Assembly: GCF_016587355.1 (NCBI RefSeq)
Contig: NZ_BNJF01000004.1
Span: 868,001-932,000 of the forward strand
Length of the DNA stretch: 64,000 nt
From: Ktedonospora formicarum
Lineage (GTDB): Bacteria > Chloroflexota > Ktedonobacteria > Ktedonobacterales > Ktedonobacteraceae
Direction of reading: 5' to 3'
Within the stretch, counting starts at the first letter, position 1. The number at the start of each line of letters is the position of its first letter. Of this stretch, positions 63,019 to 64,000 are shown in pieces. The notes under the pieces were generated by a model, which worked only from the letters and a program-made list of their open reading frames with translations, made no database searches and was not told the DNA's origin. Both the position numbers and the translations under genes were made by a program.

Positions 63019-63969
63019 TTACATGAGCCCTCTCTCTCTCATCACTTGTTGCAAATGAGTTGTGCAAGCAGGATACCATTGTGCATCATAGAGACCAATG
63101 AGCGCATAGTAGTAGAGCCACGTCCAGAACATATAAAACCAATACCGCAGCTCAAAGTCCTGATCCAATGCGAGCATCTGCTGGTAGGTCTCAAGGAGAT
63201 GGTATCGCTTGCCCTGACTCTTGGTCAGGTGAATCAGATCGAGTTCATAGTCTGCCCATTCAGCATCGAGAGGATCAAGCAGACCAGTCACCTGATAGGT
63301 TGAGGGATGAAAGAGCAGGTTGCCAAGACAATAATCGCTATGAATCAGCACGGCTTCTCCTTGCCGATGGCCTAGAATCTCTTCCGCCCGATCAAGTGCG
63401 TGCTGAGCGACCTCTCGAATGAGAGCAGGGAGTGCCTCTTCGGGAGAGTGTGGATGTTGGATCTGCTGATTGATGGCTCTGACGCGTTGACCGTAATAGT
63501 CCCACCAGGTCGCATAGTAGGGTCCATCGAAACGCCCATATCCATTGGGGCTCCGAACAGCGTGGAGAGCGCGTTGGACTTCGATCATGTGACGTGCAAC
63601 TTTTTCACGCGCCTTCTCATTAAGCTCTCCAAGTTGCCGTCCCTCAACCCCAGGGAGATGCTCCATGATCAAGACTTCGTAGGAGGTATCTGGAGCGATG
63701 TGCAGAGCATAGACGTGCGGGACAGGGACAGGAGCATATTTGCGTAATACATCAAGTTGTTGTTGTTCGGCGAGGCCACGGCCTGGAAATTTATGCGCTT
63801 TGATGACGACTTGTCCAGGATCGCGAGTCATGTGGACCACATAAATAATCCCAAAAGCGCCTTCAGCCTTTTTGTGAACAGAAGTCACCTCGGCTGAAAA
63901 GGTTGTGTCGATGAAAGACCGCAACATTTCTTGATCGAGGCTGGGATCAGCCCGACTGGTAAGCCTCAT
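63019..63969 (-). CDS. APH-family phosphotransferase
   Basis: A 316-aa APH-fold protein. Motifs are AEGAFGIIYVVHMT, VVIKAHKFPGRG (ATP Lys), VPVPHVYAL, VLIMEHLPGVEGRQLGEL (hinge), the catalytic loop LIHSDYCLGNLLFHPSTYQV and TGLLDPLDAEWADYELDLIH. The Ser in place of Gly in H-S-D and Cys-Leu-Gly before Asn are variations on HGDxxxxN but keep Asp and Asn. AGGAGG precedes ATG 63969. It is the third kinase of this type within 7.5 kb. Aminoglycoside, macrolide or metabolite phosphorylation are all possible. Confidence 0.86.
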   Translation of the reverse strand: MRLTSRADPSLDQEMLRSFIDTTFSAEVTSVHKKAEGAFGIIYVVHMTRDPGQVVIKAHKFPGRGLAEQQQLDVLRKYAPVPVPHVYALHIAPDTSYEVLIMEHLPGVEGRQLGELNEKAREKVARHMIEVQRALHAVRSPNGYGRFDGPYYATWWDYYGQRVRAINQQIQHPHSPEEALPALIREVAQHALDRAEEILGHRQGEAVLIHSDYCLGNLLFHPSTYQVTGLLDPLDAEWADYELDLIHLTKSQGKRYHLLETYQQMLALDQDFELRYWFYMFWTWLYYYALIGLYDAQWYPACTTHLQQVMRERGLM

Positions 63970-64000
63970 GATATGTCCTCCTCAGAGAAAAAATGCCGAG

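Noticed and set aside
1..64000. tRNA, rRNA, tmRNA and CRISPR search by eye
   Set aside because: No cloverleaf with a TTCRANNC T-arm, no rRNA-like conserved blocks and no regularly spaced repeats were found.

Overview
The window looks like an accessory-rich piece of chromosome from a filamentous Chloroflexota bacterium, most likely of the Ktedonobacteria. This is inferred from the gene style, not from a marker gene: a zinc-ribbon Ser/Thr kinase with a beta-propeller, an XRE/NB-ARC/TPR regulator, a very large MalT-like LuxR regulator, multi-PAS kinases, WD40 membrane proteins and an ISKra4-type element. Gene density is moderate, with many strand switches. No rRNA, tRNA or CRISPR array was seen.

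Layout. 1-1.6 kb: a frameshifted nitrilase and its MarR regulator, both preceded by copies of the palindrome TTGTATATACAA. 1.9-4.3 kb: a stand-alone 817-aa reverse transcriptase with an LVDD active site. 4.5-7.8 kb: SDR, a broken MazG-like gene, MerR and an alpha/beta hydrolase. 8-17.6 kb: a signalling block (kinase-propeller, PAS histidine kinase, NB-ARC/TPR regulator, WD40 membrane protein). 18.4-27.2 kb: a divergent gas-vesicle cluster with gvpA, H, a CDC48-like ATPase, an F-type gene fused to a J domain, F/L and G on one side, and gvpO, L, a J-K fusion, J and two small uncharacterised genes on the other. 27.5-31.7 kb: a membrane protein and the LuxR regulator. 32.06-33.70 kb: an ISKra4-like insertion sequence with 24-bp ends and a 9-bp target duplication. 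34-41 kb: ABC-F protein, flavin/F420-type oxidoreductase, SGNH hydrolase, B-box membrane protein and metallo-hydrolase.

41-50.3 kb is an acyl-CoA catabolic operon under a TetR regulator: acyl-CoA dehydrogenase, Cys-less thiolase-like protein, DUF35 partner, acyl-CoA synthetase, SDR, two MaoC proteins and an MFS transporter. A site matching the Bacillus FadR operator lies upstream of the regulator. 50.9-54.8 kb holds the most intriguing module: a radical-SAM protein followed by two divergent TcmP-family (three-Cys-motif partner) proteins. 55-64 kb has an esterase, a heterodimeric ABC exporter and three aminoglycoside-phosphotransferase-like kinases, with a perfect 52-bp palindrome between.

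Several otherwise well-conserved genes (CDC48-like, acyl-CoA synthetase twice, acyl-CoA dehydrogenase, an unknown gene at 13 kb twice) are broken by single missing bases, often in homopolymers. This suggests residual long-read assembly errors rather than wholesale gene decay, so those breaks should be read with caution.
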